From Paractinoplanes rishiriensis (GTDB lineage: Bacteria > Actinomycetota > Actinomycetes > Mycobacteriales > Micromonosporaceae), in the NCBI RefSeq assembly GCF_016862375.1, contig NZ_BOMV01000071.1, positions 156,444 through 220,443 on the forward strand: 64,000 bases of DNA. The letters are read 5' to 3'. Each line of letters opens with the position of its first letter. Position 1 is the first letter of the stretch. Shown here piece by piece: positions 10,272 through 18,761 of this stretch. Position numbers and translations under genes: made by a program. The notes under the pieces are model-generated. The model worked only from the letters and a program-made list of their open reading frames with translations, was not told where the DNA came from and did no database searches.

Positions 10272-11776
10272 ATGGCGGTCCAGGACACCGGCGGCAGGGC
10301 GGCCTTGAGCACGCCGTCGGACACCTCGGCCCGCTCGGCCGGGTGCGGCACGACGCGGTCCGGGTGCTCCTCCGTGTTCGTGGCGGTCAGGTCGTCGTCG
10401 GCTAGCGTCCACGCCTCGGCCACCCGCAGGTCGCCGGCGAAGCCGGCCAGCGACACCGCCAGGTCGGCGGCGCCGGACTGGTGCCGGTTGACGACGAAGA
10501 CCGTGACGTCGCCCGACTCGGCGTCGTGGGTGGCCACCGCGTCCAGCACCGGTACGGCGCCGAAACGCTTCGTCTCGTACGTGGGGGCCTGCAGCTCGAC
10601 CCGCAGCACCTCGCCCCGGGCCAGCCGGGACGTGATCGCGAACGGGTGGAAGATGGTCTGCCGCCAGGCCGGGCCGCCCGCCTCGGAACGGATCGGGGCG
10701 ATGACGTTGACCAGCTGGGCCTGGCAGGCCACCGGCACCCGGTCGCTGTGCCGGAGCAGCGAGATCAGCAGGTTGCCGACCACCACCGCGTCGGCCACGT
10801 TGTAGCAGTCCTCGATGACCCGCGGCGCGACCGGCCACTCCCAGTCGGGCGGCGCGGACTCGACGCCCTCCTGGAACTCGCGCAGGTACCAGACGTTCCA
10901 CTCGTCGAACGAGATCTTCAGCTTCTTGGTGCTCTTCAGCTTGGCGCCGACGCTGTCCGCGGTGGCCACCACGCTGTTCACGAAGTGGTCCATGTCGATC
11001 GCCGAGGCCAGGAAGCTGGCGATGTCGCCGTCGATCGGCTGGTAGTACGCGTGCGCCGAGATGTAGTCGACCTGGTCGTAGGCCAGTTCGAGAACCTCCG
11101 CCTCCCAGGCCGCGAACGTCGGCATCTGCGAGCTGGAGCTGCCGCAGGCGACCAGTTCCAGGCCGGGTTCGGCGGACCGCAGCGCGCGGGCCGTCTCGGC
11201 GGCGAGCCGCCCGTACTCGTGCGCGGTCTTGTGCCCGGTCTGCCAGGGGCCGTCCATCTCGTTGCCGAGGCAGAACATCTTGATCCCGTACGGCTTCGGC
11301 GTCCCGTTGCTGCGCCGCAGTTCGGCCAGCCGGGTCCGGTCCGGGTGGTTCACGTACTCGTGCACGTCGAGCGCCTCCTGGACGCCGCGGGTGCCCAGGT
11401 TCAGCGCGTACATGACCTCGACCCCGGCCTTGCCCGCCCACCGCATGAACTCGTCGATGCCCACCTCGTTGGTCTCGAGGCTGCGCCAGGCCAGGTCGCG
11501 GCGGACCGGACGGTCCGCGACCGGGCCGATCCCGTCCTCCCAGCGGTACCCGGAGACGAAGTTGCCGCCCGGGTAGCGCACCAGCGAGACACCGAGCTCG
11601 CGGGTGAGCGCCAGCACGTCCTGGCGGAACCCGTCGCTGTCCGCGGTGGGGTGCCCCGGCTCGTAGATGCCGGTGTAGACGCAGCGGCCCATGTGCTCGA
11701 CGAACGAGCCGAAGGTGCGGCGGGACACCGGTGCGATGGTGAAGTCGGGGTCGAGGCTGAAGGAAGCGGAAAACAC
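10250..11776 (-). CDS. abfA: GH51 alpha-L-arabinofuranosidase
   Basis: 508 residues, typical for intracellular GH51. Acid/base Glu173 in CLGNEMDGPWQTGHK and nucleophile Glu292 in ISFDEWNVWY; RYPGGNFVSGYRWEDGIGP and HAYYQ are also family signatures. No signal peptide, so it acts on imported arabino-oligosaccharides in the cytoplasm. Start chosen at GTG 11776 (GGGAG 5-6 nt upstream; peptide opens FSASFSLDPDF); an in-frame GTG at 11797 overlapping the permease stop is the alternative. Last gene of the operon with the ABC importer; the protein is the best clue to the transporter's substrate. Confidence 0.93.
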   Translation of the reverse strand: MFSASFSLDPDFTIAPVSRRTFGSFVEHMGRCVYTGIYEPGHPTADSDGFRQDVLALTRELGVSLVRYPGGNFVSGYRWEDGIGPVADRPVRRDLAWRSLETNEVGIDEFMRWAGKAGVEVMYALNLGTRGVQEALDVHEYVNHPDRTRLAELRRSNGTPKPYGIKMFCLGNEMDGPWQTGHKTAHEYGRLAAETARALRSAEPGLELVACGSSSSQMPTFAAWEAEVLELAYDQVDYISAHAYYQPIDGDIASFLASAIDMDHFVNSVVATADSVGAKLKSTKKLKISFDEWNVWYLREFQEGVESAPPDWEWPVAPRVIEDCYNVADAVVVGNLLISLLRHSDRVPVACQAQLVNVIAPIRSEAGGPAWRQTIFHPFAITSRLARGEVLRVELQAPTYETKRFGAVPVLDAVATHDAESGDVTVFVVNRHQSGAADLAVSLAGFAGDLRVAEAWTLADDDLTATNTEEHPDRVVPHPAERAEVSDGVLKAALPPVSWTAIRLTPAA

Positions 11777-11793
11777 GGGTCTCCCAGGGTTGG

Positions 11794-12654
11794 TCACTTG
11801 AGGCTGCCCACGGACAGGCCGCCCTGCCAGTAGCGCTGGAGGGTGAGGAACGCGACGATGAGCGGCACGATCGACACCAGCGAGCCGATGATGATCAGGC
11901 TCCACAGCGACTGGCCGCCGGAGTTGTTGGAGCTGGCCAGCTGGGACCACAGCCCGATGCCCACGGTGAGCGGGTAGAGCTTGGTGCTGGACAGCATCAT
12001 CAGCGGCAGGAAGAAGTTGTTCCAGGTCGCGACGATGGACAGCAGGGCCACGGTCACCACGCCCGGCCGCATCATCGGCAGCGCCACCTGCCAGAAGGTG
12101 CGCAACTCACCGGCACCGTCGATCCGGGCCGCGTCGATCAGCTCGTCCGGCACCGACGCTCCGGCGTACACCCGCATCAAATAGACGGCGAACGGGCTCA
12201 GCAGCGACGGCAGGATCACGGCCCAGACGGTGTCGATCAGGCCGATGTTCGACATCATCACGAAGGTGGGGATGACCAGCGCGGTCAGCGGCACCATGAC
12301 CGAGCCGAGCACCAGCGCGAAGACGAAGTTGCGGCCGCGGAACTGGTATTTCGCGAAGCCGTAGCCGGCCAGCACCGACACCACCGTGCAGCCGAGCCCG
12401 CCGGCGAACGCGTACAGCGCCGAATTACCCAGCCAGCGCAGGTATTCGCCGTTGTTATAGGAGAACAGGTCGCGCAGGTTGTCGGCGAAGTGGAAGCCGT
12501 TGAACCACAGCGAGCCGGTGCCGGCGAACAGGCCTTCGGCGTTCTTGGTGCTGGCCACCACGAGCCACCAGACCGGCACCAGGAAGTAGCAGATCATCGC
12601 GAGGAGCAGGAGCTTCGCCCCGACATGCCGGGGTACGCGCCGGGTCGGGTTCAC
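11794..12654 (-). CDS. ABC sugar transporter permease, MalG/AraQ type
   Basis: 286 residues, six predicted membrane segments. The EAA loop motif is DELIDAARIDGAGELRTFWQVALPMMRPG. Pairs with the permease upstream. GTG start at 12654 overlaps that gene's stop by four bases. The predicted role is uptake of arabinose-containing oligosaccharides, from the neighbouring GH51 gene. No ATPase gene is in the cluster; in Streptomyces the shared ATPase MsiK serves such importers. Confidence 0.92.
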   Translation of the reverse strand: MNPTRRVPRHVGAKLLLLAMICYFLVPVWWLVVASTKNAEGLFAGTGSLWFNGFHFADNLRDLFSYNNGEYLRWLGNSALYAFAGGLGCTVVSVLAGYGFAKYQFRGRNFVFALVLGSVMVPLTALVIPTFVMMSNIGLIDTVWAVILPSLLSPFAVYLMRVYAGASVPDELIDAARIDGAGELRTFWQVALPMMRPGVVTVALLSIVATWNNFFLPLMMLSSTKLYPLTVGIGLWSQLASSNNSGGQSLWSLIIIGSLVSIVPLIVAFLTLQRYWQGGLSVGSLK

Positions 12655-13613
12655 GTGAACAGGCTCCCTTTCTTGCGGGTGAAGAACATGAAGATCGCGA
12701 CGGCGATGAACACCACGAAGCCGAGCGAGAAGGAGAGCGCCGACGCGTAGTTGAACTGCGCGTAGTTGAAGGCCGTCTCGAACGCGTAGATGTTCGGCGT
12801 GAAGTCCGGCCGGATGTTGCCGTTCGCGATCGGGCGCAGGATCTGCGGCTCGTTGAAGAACTGCAGCGTGCCGATCAGCGAGAAGACCAGGATCAGCACC
12901 AGCGCCGAGGACACCATCGGCACCTTGATCCGGGTGGCGATCTGGCGGGAGCTGGCGCCGTCGATCCGGGCCGCCTCGTAGATCGAGGAGTCGATGCTCT
13001 TCAGCGCCGCGTAAATGATGATCATGTAGTAGCCGGACCACTGCCAGGTGACCACGTTGAGCAGCCCGTAGAACACGTTGCCCCGGCTGAGCAGGAACGG
13101 CGCCTGCGCGTTGAACAGCGAGGCGATCTGCTCCATCGGGCCGAAGCTGGGGCTGTAGAGGAAGCCCCACATCAGCGCACCGATGACCGCGGGGATCGCG
13201 TACGGCAAAAAGATCATGAGGCGGGAGAAGCGGGCCAGCCGGCCGGTCACCTCGTCGAGCACGAGCGCCGCGATCAGCGCCACGATGATCTGCAGCGGGA
13301 TCACCACGAGGCTGAACCGCAGCACCAGCCACAGTCCCTTGAGGAACGACGGGTCGGTGAACGCCCGGGTGTAGTTGTCGATGCCGGCGAACGTGGTGCC
13401 GGTCGCCAGGCCCTTGGTGTAGAGGCTCAGGTAGCCCGCGTACACCAGCGGACCGATCAGGAAGGCGGCGAACACCACCAGGAACGGGAAGATGAACAGC
13501 CAGCCGACCGCCCCGCGCCGCGACGATCCGCGACGGGCCTTCGCCTCGCCGGGTGGATCTGCCGTCTCGGCGCCGGCCCGCAGCGCGGTCGGCGAAGTCT
13601 CGGTGCTGGCCAT
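12651..13613 (-). CDS. ABC sugar transporter permease, MalF/UgpA type
   Basis: 320 residues. Cytoplasmic N-terminus of ~35 charged residues, then six membrane segments; EAA loop SIYEAARIDGASSRQIATRIKVPMVS. Forms the channel with the MalG-type partner. ATG at 13613 preferred; a GTG at 13622 in frame is also possible (GGGAG lies between the two distances). A large palindrome separates it from the solute-binding gene upstream. Confidence 0.92.
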   Translation of the reverse strand: MASTETSPTALRAGAETADPPGEAKARRGSSRRGAVGWLFIFPFLVVFAAFLIGPLVYAGYLSLYTKGLATGTTFAGIDNYTRAFTDPSFLKGLWLVLRFSLVVIPLQIIVALIAALVLDEVTGRLARFSRLMIFLPYAIPAVIGALMWGFLYSPSFGPMEQIASLFNAQAPFLLSRGNVFYGLLNVVTWQWSGYYMIIIYAALKSIDSSIYEAARIDGASSRQIATRIKVPMVSSALVLILVFSLIGTLQFFNEPQILRPIANGNIRPDFTPNIYAFETAFNYAQFNYASALSFSLGFVVFIAVAIFMFFTRKKGSLFT

Positions 13614-13640
13614 GACGGTCACGTCTCCCTCGACGTGCGG

Positions 13641-13674
13641 TCCGGGCGGCCGCTGTGCACAGCGGCCGCCCGGA
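13641..13674. terminator. 34-bp perfect palindrome between binding-protein and permease genes
   Basis: Two exact 17-base inverted arms meeting at GTGCAC in the 67-bp gap between the solute-binding gene (stop 13681) and the first permease. No T-run follows. In ABC sugar operons such intercistronic hairpins partly terminate transcription or protect the 3' end of the binding-protein message, so that the binding protein is made in excess. That role is inferred from position. Confidence 0.7.
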
Positions 13675-13680
13675 GGTGGA

Positions 13681-15036
13681 TCACTTGACGGTGAAGCCCT
13701 GGGTCTTCGCGTACTCGACGATCTTGTTGTGCAGGTCGGTGGCCGCCTGGTCGCCGGTGGTCTCGCCGGCGTTCAGCTTGACGATCTGCTCCTGCAGCTG
13801 GGCGTAGTAGTACACGGTGAACGGGCTGTAGACCGCACCCTTGTACGCCTTCGCCGCCGGGGCGTAGATGTCCTTGTTCGCGGTCTGGCCGCTGAAGAAG
13901 TCGACCTTGGCGTTGAGGAACTCGTCCGAGGTCAGCACGCCCTGGTTCAGCGGGAAGATGGTCTGGGTCTTCCAGCCGTCCTCGAGCGAGGCCGGGTCGG
14001 CGTACAGCTCCATGGCGACCTTGGCGGCCGCGGCCTTGTCGGCGGACTGGCTGGTCACCGCAAAGGTGGAACCGCCCCAGTTGACCGAGACCGGGTTGTT
14101 GACGTCCCACTGCGGCAGCGGGGCGACGGCGAACTTGCCCTTCGAGTCACCCGCGCCGACGCCGGCACCGGTCAGGTAGCCGGGCGCCCAGGCGGCCGAG
14201 ATGTAGGTGGCGTACTTGCCGCCGACCATGCCCGAGACGTAGTCGGTGGTGAACTGGTCCTCCTTGCCGACCAGCCCCTTCTTGGACAGGTCGGCCCAGT
14301 AGTTGAGCACGTCCTTGGTGGCCTGGTCGTCCAGTTTGACGGTGATGTTCTGCTTGTCCGACAGCACGTACTGGAACGGCTGGGCGCCCTTCTGCTGCAT
14401 CAGCGCCGTGGTCACCGCCGGCACGTTGCTGGCGAAGTCGCCGAACACCGGGCCGCCCGCGGCCTTCACCTTGGCGGCTGCCTCGGCGTACTCGGCCCAG
14501 GTCTTCGGCGGCGTGGTGATGCCGTACTTCTCGAAGACGTCGGTGCGGTAGATCATCGCCATCGGGCCGCCGTCGATCGGGATCGCGTAGACCGCGTCAC
14601 CCTGGGTGACGTCCTTCCAGGAACCCTCGGCGAAGTTCTTCTTCACGTCGTTGGCGCCGAACGGGGCGAGGTCGACCAGCGCGTCCTGGATCTCGAAGCC
14701 GACCAGCTGATCGGTCTCGAGCATGACCACGTCCGGCGCGCCCTTCTTGGCCGAGATCGCGGTCTGGAACTTGGCGTACTGGGGCTGGCCCTGGCCGGCG
14801 TTGGTCCAGCAGACCTGGATGTCGGTGTGCGTGTTGTTGAAGTTGTCGACGACCTTGGCCATGTTCGGGTACCAGGCCCAGACGAGGACCTTCTTGGCGT
14901 TCGCGTTGACGATCTTGTTGGTGCAGTTGGTGGGCGCGGCCGCGGTGCCGCCGCTGCCCTTGTCGTCGTCGCCGCCGCACGCGGCCAGTCCGAGCGCGAG
15001 GGTCAGCACGGATACCACAACGGGAAGTCTTCGCAT
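13681..15036 (-). CDS. Extracellular sugar-binding lipoprotein of the ABC importer
   Basis: 451 residues. Lipoprotein signal MRRLPVVVSVLTLALGLAAC with lipobox Cys20, then an acidic/Gly linker (GGDDDKGSGG) and a family 1 solute-binding fold. Captures oligosaccharide outside the membrane for the two permeases downstream. First gene of the minus-strand operon. The operator-like site at 15071-15086 lies 35 bp upstream. Substrate assigned to arabino-oligosaccharides only by linkage to GH51. Confidence 0.92.
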   Translation of the reverse strand: MRRLPVVVSVLTLALGLAACGGDDDKGSGGTAAAPTNCTNKIVNANAKKVLVWAWYPNMAKVVDNFNNTHTDIQVCWTNAGQGQPQYAKFQTAISAKKGAPDVVMLETDQLVGFEIQDALVDLAPFGANDVKKNFAEGSWKDVTQGDAVYAIPIDGGPMAMIYRTDVFEKYGITTPPKTWAEYAEAAAKVKAAGGPVFGDFASNVPAVTTALMQQKGAQPFQYVLSDKQNITVKLDDQATKDVLNYWADLSKKGLVGKEDQFTTDYVSGMVGGKYATYISAAWAPGYLTGAGVGAGDSKGKFAVAPLPQWDVNNPVSVNWGGSTFAVTSQSADKAAAAKVAMELYADPASLEDGWKTQTIFPLNQGVLTSDEFLNAKVDFFSGQTANKDIYAPAAKAYKGAVYSPFTVYYYAQLQEQIVKLNAGETTGDQAATDLHNKIVEYAKTQGFTVK

Positions 15037-15070
15037 GTTTTCCTTGGCCTCCTGAGTCAGCTCGCGCCTG

Positions 15071-15086
15071 GGGATAGCGCTTACCC
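15071..15086. promoter_or_regulatory. LacI-type operator candidate upstream of the sugar-binding gene
   Basis: GGGATAGCGCTTACCC: imperfect palindrome centred on AGCGCT with perfect outer GGG/CCC arms. A central CG and this symmetry are usual for LacI-family operators. It lies 35 bp upstream of the binding-protein start, in the 317-bp gap shared with the divergent lacI gene. Confidence 0.5.
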
Positions 15087-15237
15087 GCTCACGCGAGGCA
15101 CGGCGTCCCCTGGCCAGGGGGTGACTACCGGGCGTGATGTCCAGCTCGGGCGGCGGGTGCGCGGCGGCGCGCTATTGGGTGGATGCCGAGGGGAGGGGGA
15201 GCTCACCACTCGCCGATGATCTGTGATGTAAGTTGCG

Positions 15238-15253
15238 TTTGCAGCGCTGCAAA
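15238..15253. promoter_or_regulatory. LacI-type operator candidate upstream of the lacI gene
   Basis: TTTGCAGCGCTGCAAA is a perfect 16-bp palindrome centred on the same AGCGCT core as the site at 15071-15086. It lies 100 bp upstream of the divergent LacI-family gene. The two sites could allow looping or separate control of regulator and transport operon. The remainder of the 15037-15353 gap shows no gene. Confidence 0.6.
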
Positions 15254-15353
15254 GGACTATGCCGCGACCCATCGGCTCTGGCAAGGGGCAATGTCGCGGA
15301 AATACGATCGTTACCTCGGGCGATCTCCGCCCTCTCCGATCGGGAGGCAATCC

Positions 15354-16367
15354 ATGCGGGAAACTACGTTGCGTGACGTGGCCGAGCTGGCCGGCGTCTC
15401 GCCCCGCACGGTGTCGAACGTGGTCAACGGATACGCCCGGGTCACCGACGGCACCCGGGAAAAGGTGGAGCGGGCGATCGCCGAACTCGGGTACCGGCCG
15501 AACGTGCTGGCGCGCAACCTGGCAACCGGCAAATCGGGGCAGATCGTCGTCGTGGTGCCCTATCTCGACACGCCCTACTTCGCTGAACTGCTCCAGGCGA
15601 TCATCCCGGCCGCCCGCAAGGTCGGCTACAACGTCCTGATCGACCAGACCGACGGTGACCGCGAGCACGAGGGCGAACTCATCGGGCGCGGCTCCCGCCG
15701 CTTCCTCTTCGACGGCATGATCATCAGCCCGCTGGGTCTGTCCCAGGAGGATCTGACCGTACGCGACCCCGACCTGCCCCTGGTGGTGCTGGGTGAGCGC
15801 ACCTCGGACGGCACCTTCGACCACGTCGGCATCGACGACGTGGCGGCGTCCACCGAGGCCGTGACCCACCTGATCCAAATCGGCCGCCGGCGGATAGCGG
15901 CGATCGGCGACCAGCCCTATCCCACCGGCGAGGCCGCCCAGCTGCGCACCCGCGGCTACCGGGCCGCGCACGCCAACGCCGGCCTGCCCGTCGACGAGTC
16001 CCTGATCATCGGCACCGCCCGCTTCAACCGGATCGACGGCGCCACCGCGATGGCCGCCCTGCTGGACCGCGCCGACCCGCCGGACGCCGTGTTCTGCTAC
16101 AGCGACCTGGTCGCCTCCGGTGCCATCCACACGGTGATCGGTCGCGGTCTGCGGGTCCCCGAGGACATCGCGATCATCGGCTACGACGACATCGAGGACG
16201 GCCGCTACAGCCAGCCCGCGATCAGCACCATCCAGCCGGACAAGAAGGCGATCGCCCAGCTCGCGATGGACCGGCTGATCCTGCGCATCGCCAGCACCGA
16301 GCCGGTACCGGGCGTCGAGTTGCGCGCCGCACACAAACTGATCGCCCGGCAGAGCACGGTTGGCTGA
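15354..16367 (+). CDS. LacI-family transcriptional regulator of the arabinoside operon
   Basis: 337 residues. N-terminal HTH TTLRDVAELAGVSPRTVSNVVNG with hinge helix motif YRPNVLARNLATGKSG, then a periplasmic-binding-like effector domain (GYDDIEDGRYSQPAISTIQPDKKAIAQLA). Probable repressor of the divergent transporter/GH51 operon, released by an arabinose-type ligand. ATG at 15354 has GGGAGG with 6-nt spacing; the frame continues upstream but without coding character. Likely autoregulated through the palindrome at 15238. Confidence 0.93.
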   Translation: MRETTLRDVAELAGVSPRTVSNVVNGYARVTDGTREKVERAIAELGYRPNVLARNLATGKSGQIVVVVPYLDTPYFAELLQAIIPAARKVGYNVLIDQTDGDREHEGELIGRGSRRFLFDGMIISPLGLSQEDLTVRDPDLPLVVLGERTSDGTFDHVGIDDVAASTEAVTHLIQIGRRRIAAIGDQPYPTGEAAQLRTRGYRAAHANAGLPVDESLIIGTARFNRIDGATAMAALLDRADPPDAVFCYSDLVASGAIHTVIGRGLRVPEDIAIIGYDDIEDGRYSQPAISTIQPDKKAIAQLAMDRLILRIASTEPVPGVELRAAHKLIARQSTVG

Positions 16368-16414
16368 CTCCGCTAAATTCGTCAGACCAAGCAAGGTCGA
16401 CAGAGGAGCGGACC

Positions 16415-17473
16415 GTGTCGTTCACCGCGCTCGAGCGCTGGATCATGCTGGTCGCCAGCGCGTGGCTGGTCACCGGACTTCAGCTGGACGCGTATGCGCA
16501 TGCCACCACGCCGGAGCTGGAGACGTTCTGGACTCCGTGGCACGCGGTCCTCTACTCCGGTATCGCCGTGTCCGGTTTCACGCTGCTCTGGCTGCTCCGC
16601 AAGCGGCTGCCGGCCATCCCCACGTACCGCAGCCTGGTCGCCCTGCCGAACGCCCTGCGCATCCCGATGCTCGGCATGGCCTTCCTGCTGGTCGGCGGCG
16701 GCGTCGACACGCTGTGGCACAACATCTTCGGCATCGAGCAGGGCCTGGAGATCTTCGTGAGCCCCAGCCACGAGGCGATCATCCTGGGCATGTGCCTGTT
16801 CGCCATGGGACCGGCGCTGCTGCTGGCGACCCGGCCCGGCGACCGCCTCTCCCCCGGCGACGCGGTGCTGGCCACGCTGTCGGCCCTGCTGTCGGTGCTG
16901 CCGGTGCACATCTACTCGCTGCACGCCTCGGTGTTCGGCGCGATCTTCTTCGGCCCCGACCCGACCCCACAGCGCATCTTCTCGTTCAGCGGCCAGATCT
17001 TCCACGGCTACCTGGTCAGCACCATCCTGCTGCTGCTGCCGATTGTGCTGGCCGGCCGCCGCTGGCGGGTGCCGATCGGGATGCCCACCGTGCTGGTCGC
17101 ACTGGTCTCGCTGGCCATGTACGCGATGTTCCAGTCCGACGAGGCGGCCTGGTGGCTGCCGCTGACCATCGGTGCCGCCGCGGCCGGCGTCGAACTGCTG
17201 GCCCGCCTGGTGGGCCCGTTGCTGCCGCTGTCCCGGGAGGCCGCCTGGGTCACGCTGGGTGCGGTCGCGCCCGTCCTGGTCTGGAGCACGCTGTTCCTGG
17301 TCGCCGACGCCCAGGTCGGGGTGGGCTGGAACGTGCACATCGTCTCGGGCCTGCTCACCTACACGGCGATCGCGGGAGCCGGCACGGTGCTGGTCGCGCG
17401 CAACGTCCGCCCGCCGGCCGCCGCGACGCCCGCCCCGGCCGGGCCCGCGCGGGTCGAAGTCCCCGCTCCGTGA
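16415..17473 (+). CDS. Polytopic membrane protein of unknown function
   Basis: 352 residues, about eight to nine hydrophobic segments, with conserved-looking His residues in loops: AYAHATTPELETFWTPWHAVLYSG, DTLWHNIFGIEQGLEIFVSPSHEAI, PVHIYSLHASVF. Such His/Trp-rich loops are seen in haem- or copper-handling membrane proteins, but I cannot name a family. GTG at 16415 has AGGAG with 6-nt spacing. First of four genes joined by stop/start overlaps, so a single complex or pathway is likely. Confidence 0.7.
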   Translation: MSFTALERWIMLVASAWLVTGLQLDAYAHATTPELETFWTPWHAVLYSGIAVSGFTLLWLLRKRLPAIPTYRSLVALPNALRIPMLGMAFLLVGGGVDTLWHNIFGIEQGLEIFVSPSHEAIILGMCLFAMGPALLLATRPGDRLSPGDAVLATLSALLSVLPVHIYSLHASVFGAIFFGPDPTPQRIFSFSGQIFHGYLVSTILLLLPIVLAGRRWRVPIGMPTVLVALVSLAMYAMFQSDEAAWWLPLTIGAAAAGVELLARLVGPLLPLSREAAWVTLGAVAPVLVWSTLFLVADAQVGVGWNVHIVSGLLTYTAIAGAGTVLVARNVRPPAAATPAPAGPARVEVPAP

Positions 17474-18402
17474 CGCTGCGCCGCCATCCCGGCCGCCGCG
17501 CGGATCGAACTCCCGGGTCCCTGCCGCTGCTCCGCCGGCTCGGCCTGCTGCTGGTGGCGGCCGGGTGTCTCGTCGCGGGCTGGCCGGCGCCGGCGCAGGC
17601 GCACGCCGGCGGGCTGGTGGCCACGGACGCCCGCGGCTCGCTCGTGTCGGTGACGCCCGCGGTGCCCGGGCTGTCGGTCACCGCACTGGAGGACGGCCAC
17701 CGGCTGCGACTGGTGAACGGTACCGGTGCGCCGGTCGTCGTGCCCGGCGGTGGCGGTGCGGGCACGCCGGTGACGGTCGCCGCGGGTGACACCTTGACCT
17801 GGATGGACGCGCGCAGCACGCCGGCCGGTCGGCAGGTCGCACCGGGGCAGTCGGTGCCGTGGTCGTTCGTGCTCGACGCGGGCGGGACACCGGTGACCGT
17901 GCAGGGACTGCTCGTGGGGTCCGCGGCACCGGCGGCGCCGATCTGGTGGGCCCTGACGGTCGCGGTGGCGGCCGGGCTGGTCGTGCTGTCCCGGCGGGTG
18001 CGGCGCGGCGATCTGCTGCTGGCCGCGGCGGGGATGGCGGCGGCCGGAGCGTCGATCGCGCACGTGGTGGGATCCACGCTGGCGGTCGAGTCGATGCCGC
18101 TCGCCGGGACGTTCTTCGACGCGGCCGGGATCAATCTGCTGGCCTGGCCGCTCCTCGCCGGCGGTGCGTTCGCGGTGCTGCGAGGACGGGCGGCCGGGGT
18201 GCTGGCGGTCTGTGCCGGGGCCGCGTTGACGGCGATTTTCGTGCTGCCGGACGTGACTTCGTTCCATCGCGCGGTGCTGCCCTTCGGCGGCCCGGCCGTG
18301 GTGGAGCGGGTCCTGGTGGTGCTGGCCCTCGGCGCGGGCGCGGGGGTGGCGCTCGCGGGCGGCGCGGTGCTGCGGACGCTGGCCCAGAAAGCATCCGCAT
18401 GA
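17470..18402 (+). CDS. Membrane protein with secreted N-terminal domain, unknown function
   Basis: 310 residues. An N-terminal signal/membrane segment (LGLLLVAAGCLVAGWPAPAQAHA) precedes an extracellular beta-rich domain of ~140 residues (DGHRLRLVNGTGAPVVVPGG; VAPGQSVPWSFVLDAGGTPVTVQGLL) and then about five membrane segments. The His-Ala cleavage site AQAHAGG recalls CopC/YcnI-type copper proteins, but no copper motif is complete. GTG start overlaps the previous stop by four bases. Confidence 0.65.
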   Translation: MTLRRHPGRRADRTPGSLPLLRRLGLLLVAAGCLVAGWPAPAQAHAGGLVATDARGSLVSVTPAVPGLSVTALEDGHRLRLVNGTGAPVVVPGGGGAGTPVTVAAGDTLTWMDARSTPAGRQVAPGQSVPWSFVLDAGGTPVTVQGLLVGSAAPAAPIWWALTVAVAAGLVVLSRRVRRGDLLLAAAGMAAAGASIAHVVGSTLAVESMPLAGTFFDAAGINLLAWPLLAGGAFAVLRGRAAGVLAVCAGAALTAIFVLPDVTSFHRAVLPFGGPAVVERVLVVLALGAGAGVALAGGAVLRTLAQKASA

Positions 18403-18761
18403 GGTGGGCCACGCCGGCTGTGGCGGTGGCGTTCCTTCTCGCGGGGTGCACCACCGCGGAGCCGGCCCGGGCCGTTGCCGGATGCTCGTCGGCCGCGCCC
18501 GGTGTCCTGGCCGTTGAGTCTGAGCTGCTCAGCGGGCAGGCGGTGCCGGCGCCCCGGCGGGTGGAGGTGCCGCTCGGGAGCACGGTGCAGGTCCGGGTCA
18601 CCGCGGACAAAGTGGTGCCGATTCACGTGCACGGGTACGAGATCGAGTACGACGCGGCGCCGGGGACGCCGGAGTGTGTGCAGTTCACGGCGGACCGGGC
18701 CGGTGTTTTCGACGTCGAGGCGCATCCGGGGCTTCTGCTCGTGCAGCTCGAGGTGCGGTGA
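18399..18761 (+). CDS. Cupredoxin-like lipoprotein
   Basis: 120 residues. Lipobox LLAGC at Cys17, then a single cupredoxin-like domain: VEVPLGSTVQVRVTADKVVPIHVHGYEIEYDAAPGTPECVQFTADRAGVFDVEAHPGLL (quoted only as landmarks; key residues His in HVHGYE, His in VEAH). It lacks the Cys ligand of a classical type 1 copper site, so copper binding is doubtful. Exposed on the outer face of the membrane. ATGA overlap with the gene before and GTGA with the gene after. Confidence 0.72.
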   Translation: MRWATPAVAVAFLLAGCTTAEPARAVAGCSSAAPGVLAVESELLSGQAVPAPRRVEVPLGSTVQVRVTADKVVPIHVHGYEIEYDAAPGTPECVQFTADRAGVFDVEAHPGLLLVQLEVR

